A stretch of DNA of 64,000 bases, taken from Tepidibacter sp. (GTDB lineage Bacteria; Bacillota; Clostridia; Peptostreptococcales; Peptostreptococcaceae). The stretch's first letter is position 1. Each line of letters starts with the position of its first letter. The position numbers were made by a program, and so were the translations under genes. A model generated the notes under the pieces. The model was not told where the DNA came from. It did no database searches and worked only from the letters and a program-made list of their open reading frames with translations. Positions 25,011-33,476 of this stretch are shown here, one piece after another. Location of the stretch: the NCBI RefSeq assembly GCF_025210165.1, contig NZ_JAOASI010000068.1:16991-80990 (forward strand), given 5' to 3'.

Positions 25011-26567
25011 TTAAACTATTTTAGTAGTCCAATCTTCACAATTCCATACATCAGTCACAATATCTTTATAAAAATCAAGTTCATGACATATAAGAAGTAT
25101 ACTTCCCTTATATTCTTTTAAAGCTTTTTTAAGTTCTTCTTTAGCTTCAACATCAAGATGGTTTGTAGGCTCGTCTAACAATAGTATATTAGTATTAGTA
25201 TTTATAAGTTTACAAAGCCTTACCTTTGCTTGCTCTCCTCCACTTAAAACTTTCACTTTACTTTCTATATGCTTTGTAGTAAGACCGCATTTAGCAAGAG
25301 CTGCACGCACCTCATATTGAGTAAATACAGGAAATTCTTGCCAAACCTCTTCTATACAGATGTTGTTATTACCATCCTTAATTTCTTGTTCAAAATAACC
25401 TATGCTTTGTTCATATCCAAGCTCTACTTTACCAGATAAAGGTTTTATACGTCCTAATATGCTTTTTAATAGGGTAGTTTTACCTATTCCATTAGCACCT
25501 ACTAAAGCTATTTTTTGGCCTCTCTCCATCTTTATGTTTAAAGGTTTTGTCAATGGATCATCATAACCAATTATAAAATCTTTCGTCTCAAATATTAATC
25601 TACCAGAAGTTTTTGCTTGTTTAAAATTAAATTGTGGCTTTACACGTTCTTGTGGTAATTCAATTCTATCCATTTTATCTAATTTTTTTTGTCTAGACAT
25701 GGCCATATTTCTTGTTGAAATTCTAGCTTTATTTCTAGCTACAAAATCTTCAAGTTCAGCTATTTCTTGTTGTTGTCTTTTATATTCTGCTTCAAGCTGG
25801 CGTTTTTTAGCTTCATATATCTGCATAAAATTATCATAATCGCCTACATAACGATTCAGCTCTTGATTTTCCATATGGTATATAAGATTTATAACACTAT
25901 TTATAAATGGTATGTCATGAGATATAAGAATAAAGGCATTTTCATAATTTTGTAAATATCTTTTCAACCATTCTATGTGTTGTTCATCTAAATGGTTAGT
26001 AGGCTCATCTAATAATAAAATATCTGGTTTTTCTAATAATAGTTTTGCAAGTAATATTTTTGCTCTTTGGCCTCCACTTAAATCATTTACGTCCTTATTA
26101 AGTCCTATTTCTGTAAGTCCTAAACCTTTTGCAACCTCTTCAATCTTTGCATCTATAACATAAAAATCATTATTAGTTAATATATCTTGAATAGTACCTA
26201 CATTCTCAAGCATATCTTCTAGCTCTTCTGGTGTTGCTTCAGCCATTTTGTCATATGTTTCATTAATTTCTGATTCTAAATCAAAAAGGTACTTGAACGC
26301 ATCTTTTAAAACATCTCTTATAGTTCTTCCTTTTTCTAAATAAGTATGCTGATCTAAATAACCAACTCTTACACGTTTTGCCCATTCTATTTTACCTTCA
26401 TCAGGCTCTATTTTACTTGTTATTATATTCATAAAAGTGGATTTTCCTTCTCCATTTGCACCTATAAGTGCTATATGCTCTCCAGGCAAAAGTCTAAATG
26501 ATACATTGTTAAATATAGCTCTATCTCCAAAACCATGGCTCAAATTTCTTACTGTTAATATACTCAT
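25011..26567 (-). CDS. ABC-F family ATPase (YkpA/YbiT type)
   Basis: This is a 518-residue soluble protein of two ABC domains without membrane segments. Walker A motifs are GANGEGKSTF and GANGIGKTTL, signature motifs LSGGQRAK and LSGGEQAK, and both halves have LLLDEPTNHLD. The linker between domains is a charged helical arm (KRQLEAEYKRQQQEIAELED) as in ribosome-acting ABC-F proteins that adjust the peptidyl-transferase centre via the E-site. The first-half arm insertion resembles YkpA/YbiT/EttA rather than antibiotic-resistance types. A housekeeping translation factor is more likely than a drug-resistance gene. Confidence 0.93.
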   Translation of the reverse strand: MSILTVRNLSHGFGDRAIFNNVSFRLLPGEHIALIGANGEGKSTFMNIITSKIEPDEGKIEWAKRVRVGYLDQHTYLEKGRTIRDVLKDAFKYLFDLESEINETYDKMAEATPEELEDMLENVGTIQDILTNNDFYVIDAKIEEVAKGLGLTEIGLNKDVNDLSGGQRAKILLAKLLLEKPDILLLDEPTNHLDEQHIEWLKRYLQNYENAFILISHDIPFINSVINLIYHMENQELNRYVGDYDNFMQIYEAKKRQLEAEYKRQQQEIAELEDFVARNKARISTRNMAMSRQKKLDKMDRIELPQERVKPQFNFKQAKTSGRLIFETKDFIIGYDDPLTKPLNIKMERGQKIALVGANGIGKTTLLKSILGRIKPLSGKVELGYEQSIGYFEQEIKDGNNNICIEEVWQEFPVFTQYEVRAALAKCGLTTKHIESKVKVLSGGEQAKVRLCKLINTNTNILLLDEPTNHLDVEAKEELKKALKEYKGSILLICHELDFYKDIVTDVWNCEDWTTKIV

Positions 26568-26785
26568 TATATAATCTCCTTTAGTAAAGTTTTAAAAATA
26601 ACACAATTAAAATTATATAATAGTGTGAGTTTTTTTGGAATACAAAATTTATGTATTTTCAAATATTAAAGTATTTTGATGTAGAATTTTATCAATATTA
26701 TAATAGATATATCATTTCTATTATTGATAATCAATTAATTATATGAGATACTTAACGTATATTATTAATTTAAAGGGGTTAAACT

Positions 26786-27205
26786 ATGGTAGAATATACA
26801 TTTGAATTTAATGAAAATTTATACGATATAAATATATCCAATTGTATGGATGAAGAAAGTAGTGAAGTAAACTTCCTAATTGGACTCACAAATAAAAAAA
26901 TAATAAATTTACTAAAACAACAAAAAAACATAGATTTTGATATAGCTTATTACGATCAAGCTTGTCAAAATTGCTTGAATGGAGTATCAGAAAAAGCTAA
27001 ATACTTTAAATTTCTTGAATATTATTTTTATGTATTTGCTAAAAATGATAAATATGTAATGAGCAACATATCTGAAGAATATGAAAATACATCATTTAAG
27101 AAAATGTTAAAAAAAGGTATCGTAGATAGTAGTTATATAATTAGCATTATAGTATGTATTGAATGTGGCAAATATAGCATTGAAATAGAAGATTGTGATT
27201 CTTAA
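26786..27205 (+). CDS. Conserved hypothetical protein with two CxxC pairs (possibly DUF3785-like)
   Basis: A 139-residue cytoplasmic protein. CQNC near residue 55-60 and CIEC near residue 127 could form one zinc site. Between them is an aromatic block (YFKFLEYYFYVFAKNDKYVM). The N-terminus is acidic and beta-rich. Length and cysteine pattern recall a clostridial family labelled DUF3785, but I cannot confirm it. AAAGGGG precedes the ATG. It has its own terminator and no operon partner. Confidence 0.75.
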   Translation: MVEYTFEFNENLYDINISNCMDEESSEVNFLIGLTNKKIINLLKQQKNIDFDIAYYDQACQNCLNGVSEKAKYFKFLEYYFYVFAKNDKYVMSNISEEYENTSFKKMLKKGIVDSSYIISIIVCIECGKYSIEIEDCDS

Positions 27206-27209
27206 TAAT

Positions 27210-27265
27210 AAAAAATCTAATTGTAGTTAGTAATTCAAAATTATTAATCTATGATTAGATTTTTT
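27210..27265 (+). terminator. Terminator with long loop
   Basis: 12-bp stem (AAAAAATCTAAT at 27210-27221 with 27254-27265) closing a 32-nt AT-rich loop, T-tract in the 3' arm, 5 nt after the preceding stop codon. Confidence 0.75.
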
Positions 27266-27347
27266 TGTCTAATAAACTTCTTGAAATTCATATACATATG
27301 TTGATATATAGTTTTGGATACTATATTATATAAGAGAGGTGATTAAA

Positions 27348-27938
27348 ATGATAGATGAAAATGAACTAATTGAACTTATAAAAGAACTATGTTTAGGTGA
27401 AAAGGTGGAATTAGAAGATATACCAGACTTAAACTTATATATGGATCAAGTAACCAATTTCATAGATGAAAAACTTTATAATCTGAAAAGAAATGATAAT
27501 GATAAGATATTGACTAAAACAATGATTAATAATTATACAAAGCAAGGACTATTAATGCCATCTAATAATAAAAAATATAGTAAGCAACATATAATACTAA
27601 TGATTTTGGTTTATTACTTAAAACAAGTATTATCTCTAGATGATATAAAGCTACTGTTTGAACCTATACTTAAGGATATGTCAAATACAGAAGATGATAT
27701 AGTATCATTAGATAATATATATTCAATTTTTTTAGAACTAAAAGATAGTGAAATAGAGGATTTTGAAAGTTTTATATCATCAAATATAAGATCTATCAAA
27801 CAAAAAACAAATGAAATAGAAAAGGAAAACCAAGATTTAGCCCAATTATTTTTAATTGTAATAATGCTAGTTGCACAAGCAAATGCCCAAAAAAGACTTG
27901 CTGAAAAAATAATAGATGTTCATTTTAAAAATAAATAG
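27348..27938 (+). CDS. DUF1836 family putative DNA-binding protein
   Basis: This 196-residue protein matches the DUF1836 pattern: LTKTMINNYTKQGLLMPSNN with KKYSKQHIILMILVYYLKQV, a MerR-like winged helix in which INNYTKQGLL is the wing-containing part. The C-terminal half is helical (dimerisation). It probably acts as a transcription regulator, effector unknown. Start at ATG 27348 with GAGAGGTGATTAAA upstream. That leader is nearly the same as the one before 28783, a useful comparison for the unusual start there. Confidence 0.8.
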   Translation: MIDENELIELIKELCLGEKVELEDIPDLNLYMDQVTNFIDEKLYNLKRNDNDKILTKTMINNYTKQGLLMPSNNKKYSKQHIILMILVYYLKQVLSLDDIKLLFEPILKDMSNTEDDIVSLDNIYSIFLELKDSEIEDFESFISSNIRSIKQKTNEIEKENQDLAQLFLIVIMLVAQANAQKRLAEKIIDVHFKNK

Positions 27939-28032
27939 CACATAAGTAACACATGTTACTTAATTAATTCGATTTTTATTTTATACTGTATATAAGTAAA
28001 AACATATTTTACAATAGAAAGGAGAAAACAAC

Positions 28033-28380
28033 ATGAATAACCATTTTATAAAAAACATAGATTTTTCAAAGCCAGTTGAAACAACATCATTAGTTGATTA
28101 TCAAAAAGGAAGCGTTATTAGCAAGACTTTAACTCAAAATAAATATGTAAATGTAACTGTATTTGCTTTCGATAAAAATGAAGAAATAAGTACTCATAAA
28201 TCTGAAGGTGATGCTATGGTATCTATTTTAGATGGAGAAGCTATGATTACAATAGGTGAAGAAAGCTTTAAGGTTAAACAAGGAGAAACTATAGTAATGC
28301 CAGCTAATATAAGTCATTCTTTATTAGCCACAAAAAAATTCAAAATGATATTAACGGTAGTATTTAATATTGATAAATAA
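28033..28380 (+). CDS. Cupin-domain protein
   Basis: A 115-residue single-domain cupin. The first motif is partly kept as EEISTHKSEGDAMVSILDGE (His and Glu ligands), followed by AMITIGEESFKVKQGETIVM and the second motif PANISHSLLATKKF (His ligand). Such small cupins bind a metal and a small molecule or act as isomerases, and the substrate cannot be predicted. GAAAGGAG precedes the ATG. Immediately downstream is an RBS-sequestering inverted repeat rather than a normal terminator. Confidence 0.85.
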   Translation: MNNHFIKNIDFSKPVETTSLVDYQKGSVISKTLTQNKYVNVTVFAFDKNEEISTHKSEGDAMVSILDGEAMITIGEESFKVKQGETIVMPANISHSLLATKKFKMILTVVFNIDK

Positions 28381-28417
28381 AATTTTATTATATATGTTTT
28401 AAATTATGCTTTTTAGC

Positions 28418-28461
28418 AAACACTCCTTATATAGTTTAACAAATTTATATAAGGAGTGTTT
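28418..28461 (+). promoter_or_regulatory. Inverted repeat that would sequester the ribosome site of the next gene
   Basis: 16-bp perfect arms (28418-28433 and 28446-28461) with a 12-nt loop. The second arm contains AAGGAG, the ribosome site of the gene starting at 28467. There is no T-tract after it, so it is not a normal terminator. A -10-like TATAGT sits at the end of the first arm (28430-28435). Transcripts starting there would lack the first arm and leave the ribosome site free, whereas read-through from the cupin gene would hide it. Same design as 39409-39470. Confidence 0.6.
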
Positions 28462-28466
28462 ATTGT

Positions 28467-28676
28467 ATGATGGAAAATGAATATTTAAAGAAAAGGTTTT
28501 TGTTGTTCAATACTATATCTCATAAATTAGATTCAGTATCTTTTTATGATGAAAAAAATTTTAGCCAAATAAAAAATTTGTTGAATTCATATATAAATGA
28601 ATATGAAGAACCAGAGTGCTGTTTAATAAAAAAATTTGATTTGATTAAAAATTGCATTGAAGACTCAACAAAATAA
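28467..28676 (+). CDS. Small hypothetical protein (69 residues)
   Basis: No family recognised. It is an acidic helical protein (MMENEYLKKRFLLFNTISHK, then LLNSYINEYEEPECCLIKKF) with a vicinal Cys pair. The size and helical nature recall Spo0E-like phosphatases, but the SQxLDxLI motif is absent. Start at tandem ATG codons; AAGGAG lies 10 nt upstream inside a hairpin arm. It has its own terminator. Confidence 0.65.
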   Translation: MMENEYLKKRFLLFNTISHKLDSVSFYDEKNFSQIKNLLNSYINEYEEPECCLIKKFDLIKNCIEDSTK

Positions 28677-28698
28677 ACAACTATATATAATATAATCC

Positions 28699-28734
28699 AA
28701 AAGACTTAAAATAAAAAAAGATTTTAAGTCTTTT
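28699..28734 (+). terminator. Terminator
   Basis: 14-bp perfect stem (AAAAGACTTAAAAT and complement) around an A-rich 8-nt loop, ending in T-rich sequence. Confidence 0.85.
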
Positions 28735-28782
28735 TAATTTTACTAAAAATACAGGTTAAATATAGTTTATAATATATTAGAG

Positions 28783-30426
28783 GTGATTAAAATAAGAAAA
28801 AAAATCTATTTAATAATATTAATAGCATTTATTCTTTTAATAAGACCTATATTTTCACAAGAAAATTATTCTATCGAAAATTTAAGAATGTATATAAACA
28901 TAAATGACAAAGGAGATGCTCATGTCATAGAGATTATAACTTATAATTTTTATTCTAAATCAAATGGAATAACAAGAAGTGTATACCTAGAGGATAATTC
29001 TAAATTAGATAATTTAAGAGGATATGAAATATATCCAAATAAAAAACAACTGGCGTTAGATTTATTTGAACATAATATTAGACTACATGATAAAACAAGT
29101 CCTGAAACTAAAATATATAAAATAGAATATGATTTAGAAGATGTCATAATCAAACATAATAGTGCTGATGAGTTGAAATTTAAAGTCTTTGATATTGATA
29201 ATAATAATTCTATAAAAAATTTAAATATCTGTATATATTTTCCACAGGGTGAAATATATACAGATATTAGAGCTTTTCAACATGGATATTTGTATAAAAA
29301 TATAAACATACATCAAAATACAGTTAATTACACTATAAATGATTTTCCTAAAAATATAGAATTAGAATTAAAAGTACTCTTACCCCAAGCGATACCTACA
29401 TATAGTGTCCAGAATAATAATAAATATACATTATATAACGATTTAGTGAATAAAGAAATTAATATTGAATCAAAGTATAAAAATATAATAAATAGAATAA
29501 AAAAAATTAATATATTATCTATATCTTTATTAATTATAGAATTTTTTTATCTATTAATTTTATTTTTTGATAGATTATTTCTTCAAAAAGGGAATTTACC
29601 TAGAAACTATAATTTGAAATTACCAACAGATTGTACTCCTGCAATTATGGCTAGTCTATTAAAACGTAAGAAAATCAAGAGTAGAGATTTTTTCATTACT
29701 ATAGCTGACCTGATTAGAAAAGGATATATCTTAGAAGTAGATGATAAATTTAAACTAACCAATAAAGATCCAACAATATTAAAAAATCACGAAAAGTATT
29801 TATTAAATTGGTTATTTGGTTTTGTTGGAAATAACAAACTTATTTGCTTAGAAGATATAAAAAAATATAATAAAAATAAAAAAAATTTTATCGAATTTAA
29901 AAGGTTTTATAATAACTGGAAAAGAAAAGTATATACAGAGTGCGAAGATTTTGGATATCTAAAAACAAACAATATAATAAAATTTTTATTATATTTATAT
30001 TCATATTTTAAAATTTTATTAGGAATTTTATTTATCTATATACATTCTCCATATCTATATAGAATATCTATAGCTCTTATTGTATCTGGATTTATAAATA
30101 ATATATACCTTATAAAATCTAGATTAACAAGATTAGGATATATAGAACGTAAAAAATGGATTAGCTTCAAAAAATTCATAATCAATTTTAAAAATACAAA
30201 AGTATTGGATTCAGATAACACTGAAATTTGGAAAACTTACATAATTTATAGCATTTCAATGAGGATACATAAAGAACTATTGTACAAACTTAGAAATAAT
30301 GAAGAAATAGTAAAATGTATATATTTCAATAAAGCTAACGATAAAAAATTTATAAAATTATTAAACGAAGCGTTTCGAACTAATGAATTAGATTCGGTTT
30401 TTATGTTTAAAAAAAGTAATAAATAG
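28783..30426 (+). CDS. DUF2207 domain membrane protein
   Basis: A 547-residue exported and membrane-anchored protein. It has a signal segment (KKIYLIILIAFILLIRPIFS), an extracellular DUF2207 domain to about residue 225 (with ENLRMYININDKGDAHVIEI and GITRSVYLED), a membrane helix near 240-260, a cytoplasmic part (CTPAIMASLLKRKKIKSRDF winged-helix-like, FFITIADLIRKGYILE) and two more helices near 400-430. Function unknown. The only canonical start is GTG 28783, which lies inside the ribosome site GAGGTGATTAAA. By spacing the ribosome would start at ATA 28792, where the DUF1836 gene with the same leader has ATG. Confidence 0.8.
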   Translation: MIKIRKKIYLIILIAFILLIRPIFSQENYSIENLRMYININDKGDAHVIEIITYNFYSKSNGITRSVYLEDNSKLDNLRGYEIYPNKKQLALDLFEHNIRLHDKTSPETKIYKIEYDLEDVIIKHNSADELKFKVFDIDNNNSIKNLNICIYFPQGEIYTDIRAFQHGYLYKNINIHQNTVNYTINDFPKNIELELKVLLPQAIPTYSVQNNNKYTLYNDLVNKEINIESKYKNIINRIKKINILSISLLIIEFFYLLILFFDRLFLQKGNLPRNYNLKLPTDCTPAIMASLLKRKKIKSRDFFITIADLIRKGYILEVDDKFKLTNKDPTILKNHEKYLLNWLFGFVGNNKLICLEDIKKYNKNKKNFIEFKRFYNNWKRKVYTECEDFGYLKTNNIIKFLLYLYSYFKILLGILFIYIHSPYLYRISIALIVSGFINNIYLIKSRLTRLGYIERKKWISFKKFIINFKNTKVLDSDNTEIWKTYIIYSISMRIHKELLYKLRNNEEIVKCIYFNKANDKKFIKLLNEAFRTNELDSVFMFKKSNK

Positions 30427-30458
30427 CATGTCATACTAGAAAATTAACAATTAAATGA

Positions 30459-30464
30459 TATAAT
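30459..30464 (+). promoter_or_regulatory. Extended -10 promoter of the helicase-like gene
   Basis: TATAAT preceded by TGA gives an extended -10 (TGnTATAAT). No clear -35. Transcription would begin near 30471, in the first arm of the hairpin element at 30467-30515. Confidence 0.55.
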
Positions 30465-30466
30465 AT

Positions 30467-30515
30467 AAAAAAGTCTTACTCTGAAGATTCTAACTGTAGA
30501 CTTTTTGAAACTTAT
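30467..30515. repeat. Hairpin element, copy A (two copies in window)
   Basis: AAAAAAGTCT (30467-30476) pairs with AGACTTTTT (30498-30506), loop about 21 nt. The sequence, including loop parts (AAGATT, TGTAGACTTTTT, GAAACT.ATA), is shared with 44561-44612. It lies in the leader of the gene at 30533, just after an extended -10 box. Confidence 0.6.
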
Positions 30516-30532
30516 AGAAGAGGGGGATACAG

Positions 30533-32323
30533 TTGAAAATATATTCAAAAAATATTCATTCTAATTTAGATTCTCTTAGAACAAAAGATAGTGAGATTCA
30601 TTTTTATGAAAATTGTATAAACTCTTTAAGTGGGATAGGAATAACAAAACTAGTCCCTGTAAATGGTATTAATATAGATTTAATGTATATTAAGAATAAT
30701 AATATTCTATTTATTAAATTCATGGATACTACTGAAGAAATATATTCTATACTAGAAGATGAATTGATAGAAGTAATGGAAGAAGAATATAGTACATTAA
30801 AGGAAGGTTTAAAAAATTTCAATTTAAATATCACATATAATTTAATATACATTATGCCCTATATCGAAATAGATAATAATGAAAATGATTTTATAAATAA
30901 TCATATTATTGATAATAATAACTATAATAAATTAATTAATGATACAAGCCTATTAGATAAATATTTAATAGGTGAGAATGACGATGTTACTTTAAACTTA
31001 CTTAGATTCTATATATCTCCAGAATATCATGTTATAAAAAAATATAGTAAGAAAAATTCAAAAAATGATTTTTTTAAAACAATATCATTTTCTAAAGATG
31101 AATATGAATATAGTTCGTTATTTTTAAACCCTTCTCAAATTGAAAAAATTAATTCTATAAAATATGGAAATACTTTATTTATAGGTCCTAACGGAAGTTC
31201 TAAAACCACTATATTAATATCAAGAGCTATAAAGCTTGCTAAATTATATCCAAAGGAAAGATTTTTATTCTTAACATATAATAAGCAATTGATGAATGAG
31301 ATAAAAAGTCAAATTAATTTATTGTATAAATCACCTGATAACTTAGATATATACAATTATCATGGGTTTATATTTAAAATGGCAAAAGATTTAAATTTAG
31401 TAATAGATTATAATAAGCTTAAAATGAACTTTTCTAAATATTTTAAAAATGTATTTTTACAAGTACAAAATACCTTAAAAAACAAGAGAATATATAAAGG
31501 TATTTTTATAGATGCTTGTGAGAACTTTAATGAAGAAGAAATAAAATTTATTCAAGGTATATTGTTTAAATCTAAAAATATTTTTAATATATCAGTTGAT
31601 AAATCCGCAGATATACAAAGTAATATAAAATCATTTAAAGGATTTTGGGAAAATATGAACTTAGATGATACTCTAACTTTTGAATACAACTATAAACAAA
31701 CACAAAAAATATCTTCATTTGTAAATAATTTCAGAAACAACATCAAGAAATATATAAAAAAATTTGACAAAAATTTACCTGATGATTATTATTTAAATAC
31801 AGAATCTTTGCAATACGAAGGCGAAGATGTAGAAATTATATTTGTTGATGATATAGAAGAAAAAATCAAATCAATAATATGGGAAATAGAATACTTAGTA
31901 ACTCAAAAAGGATTTAATTATTCAGATATAATAATTGTATATCCGTATAATAAGAGGAAGTTAAAAAATGGGAATATGATATACTTCCAGTATATTTTAA
32001 GAAAAGCACTAGAAGAAAGTAATATACCTTATATATATTCAAATGATGAATTAACAAATTTAAGCAATAAAAATGGAGTAACAATATCTAATATATATTC
32101 CATAAACAATTTGGAATATAAGTCACTTATATTATGCCAAATTGAAATGTTATATGGTCATCATTTAAATGATTCTAGTCCTAATAATGAAGTTAACAAT
32201 TTCATAAAAAATCTAAATATGATATGCACTGCACTGACATGCGCTCTAGACAAGATTACAATAGTAACAACATTTAAAGAAGAAAATAGTGATATAATAA
32301 AAATGATTACAGAATCTCTCTAA
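30533..32323 (+). CDS. Degenerate superfamily-1 helicase-like protein with NERD-like N-terminus
   Basis: A 596-residue protein. The N-terminal 110 residues (SEIHFYENCINSLSGIGITK, then NGINIDLMYIKNNNILFIKF) follow the NERD nuclease-like pattern without its catalytic set. The centre has a UvrD-type ATPase core: Walker A-like FIGPNGSSKTTILISRAIKL (residues about 215-235). The Walker B equivalent reads IFIDACENF where helicases have VDEAQD. The C-terminal HxxKGLE motif is IYSINNLEYKSLI and motif VI ALTRA is ALTCALD, losing the arginine finger. ATP may still bind, but unwinding is doubtful. TTG start with GAGGGGG 6 nt upstream. Confidence 0.75.
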   Translation: MKIYSKNIHSNLDSLRTKDSEIHFYENCINSLSGIGITKLVPVNGINIDLMYIKNNNILFIKFMDTTEEIYSILEDELIEVMEEEYSTLKEGLKNFNLNITYNLIYIMPYIEIDNNENDFINNHIIDNNNYNKLINDTSLLDKYLIGENDDVTLNLLRFYISPEYHVIKKYSKKNSKNDFFKTISFSKDEYEYSSLFLNPSQIEKINSIKYGNTLFIGPNGSSKTTILISRAIKLAKLYPKERFLFLTYNKQLMNEIKSQINLLYKSPDNLDIYNYHGFIFKMAKDLNLVIDYNKLKMNFSKYFKNVFLQVQNTLKNKRIYKGIFIDACENFNEEEIKFIQGILFKSKNIFNISVDKSADIQSNIKSFKGFWENMNLDDTLTFEYNYKQTQKISSFVNNFRNNIKKYIKKFDKNLPDDYYLNTESLQYEGEDVEIIFVDDIEEKIKSIIWEIEYLVTQKGFNYSDIIIVYPYNKRKLKNGNMIYFQYILRKALEESNIPYIYSNDELTNLSNKNGVTISNIYSINNLEYKSLILCQIEMLYGHHLNDSSPNNEVNNFIKNLNMICTALTCALDKITIVTTFKEENSDIIKMITESL

Positions 32324-32359
32324 TTGCCATGAAATATAGCTTTATTAACAAAAAGACAA

Positions 32360-32411
32360 ATAAAGTAAAATAAGAATGTAGGTACGTACCTACATTCTTA
32401 TTTTACTTTAT
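32360..32411. terminator. 52-nt uninterrupted palindrome between converging genes
   Basis: A perfect palindrome with no spacer (centre GTAC at 32384-32387), reaching into the uppP stop codon. It serves the helicase-like gene and uppP. At 26 bp per arm it is much longer than needed for termination. Confidence 0.85.
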
Positions 32412-33244
32412 ATAATTTTGAATATGTGAATAGCATTAAGAAAGTAATTAAAGAGTATTATTGCAGAAAGTATTATTCTATAGTATCCAAATATTTTAAA
32501 ATCCTTTCTTTTTATGTAATTCATAAAAAAAGATATAACACATATAGCTACAATAAATGAACCTATAATACCTACCAGTAATACGATCCATTGATTAGAT
32601 GTTATAGCTACTCCGCTTTTAATCATCTTAAGTAAAGAATAAGCCGTTGCACCTGCCATTGTAGGTATTGCTAAGAAGAAAGAAAACTCTGCAGCTATTT
32701 GTCTTGACGTTCCTAAAAGCATTGCCCCTATAATTGTAGCAGCTGACCTTGAAGTTCCAGGAATCATTGCTAGACATTGAATTATTCCTATTGAAAAAGC
32801 TTTTTTATAACTTAGTTTATCAAAACTATCTATATTAACTCTCTTGGAGCTTTTTTCTAAAACTAATATAAAAATACCACCAATAAAGAGCATTACAGCT
32901 ACCACTATAGGATTACTTAAGTAATTTTCTATTATATCCGCAAATAAAAAACCTAATATAGCAGCTGGAATAAATCCTACTATTACTTTTGACCATAAAC
33001 TAATCGTTTGCTGTTTTTGTATTTGTGTTTTAGATTTATCAAAAGGATTGAGTTTTTTTAAATACAAGACTACAACCGATAAAATAGCACCGAACTGAAT
33101 AATAACATTAAAATAAAATCCAAAATTACCTTCAAAGTTTATCCACTGGTTTACAAGAATTAAATGCCCCGTGCTACTAATAGGCAAGAATTCTGTAATC
33201 CCTTCTACAATAGAAAGGATTATAGCTTTTAAAATATCGCTCAT
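32408..33244 (-). CDS. uppP: Undecaprenyl-diphosphatase
   Basis: UppP/BacA recycles undecaprenyl diphosphate to the monophosphate lipid carrier of cell-wall synthesis; high expression gives bacitracin tolerance. It is 278 residues with about seven membrane helices. Diagnostic motifs: GITEFLPISSTGHLIL near the N-terminus (catalytic Glu/Ser/His) and AMIPGTSRSAATIIGAMLLG in the middle (Ser, Arg). GAAGGAGG precedes the ATG. It is monocistronic. Confidence 0.96.
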   Translation of the reverse strand: MSDILKAIILSIVEGITEFLPISSTGHLILVNQWINFEGNFGFYFNVIIQFGAILSVVVLYLKKLNPFDKSKTQIQKQQTISLWSKVIVGFIPAAILGFLFADIIENYLSNPIVVAVMLFIGGIFILVLEKSSKRVNIDSFDKLSYKKAFSIGIIQCLAMIPGTSRSAATIIGAMLLGTSRQIAAEFSFFLAIPTMAGATAYSLLKMIKSGVAITSNQWIVLLVGIIGSFIVAICVISFFMNYIKRKDFKIFGYYRIILSAIILFNYFLNAIHIFKII

Positions 33245-33388
33245 TGCAAAGCCTCCTTCAAATTATGTACTTTAATACATTCTATAAAATTAACATATAA
33301 AGTATATCAATAAAACTTAATTTTTTCAAAGGATTTTAATTATTAAATTAGAATTATTATAATTTAATGATTTTATTCATCTTCAAGT

Positions 33389-33397
33389 TGTGGATAA
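33389..33397 (-). promoter_or_regulatory. DnaA box (TTATCCACA)
   Basis: Perfect 9-mer consensus on the minus strand, 79 nt upstream of the degenerate recombinase gene. It faces a second box at 34408-34416 beyond the gene end. Confidence 0.5.
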
Positions 33398-33476
33398 ATA
33401 TAATTTTCGTTATGAATACTTTTTTACTTGAAGTATAATTAATGTGAACTTAAAATAATAAAGGGAGGGAGTATTT

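Noticed and set aside
28467..28676. Spo0E-like phosphatase
   Set aside because: Size and helical nature fit, but the SQxLDxLI signature is absent.
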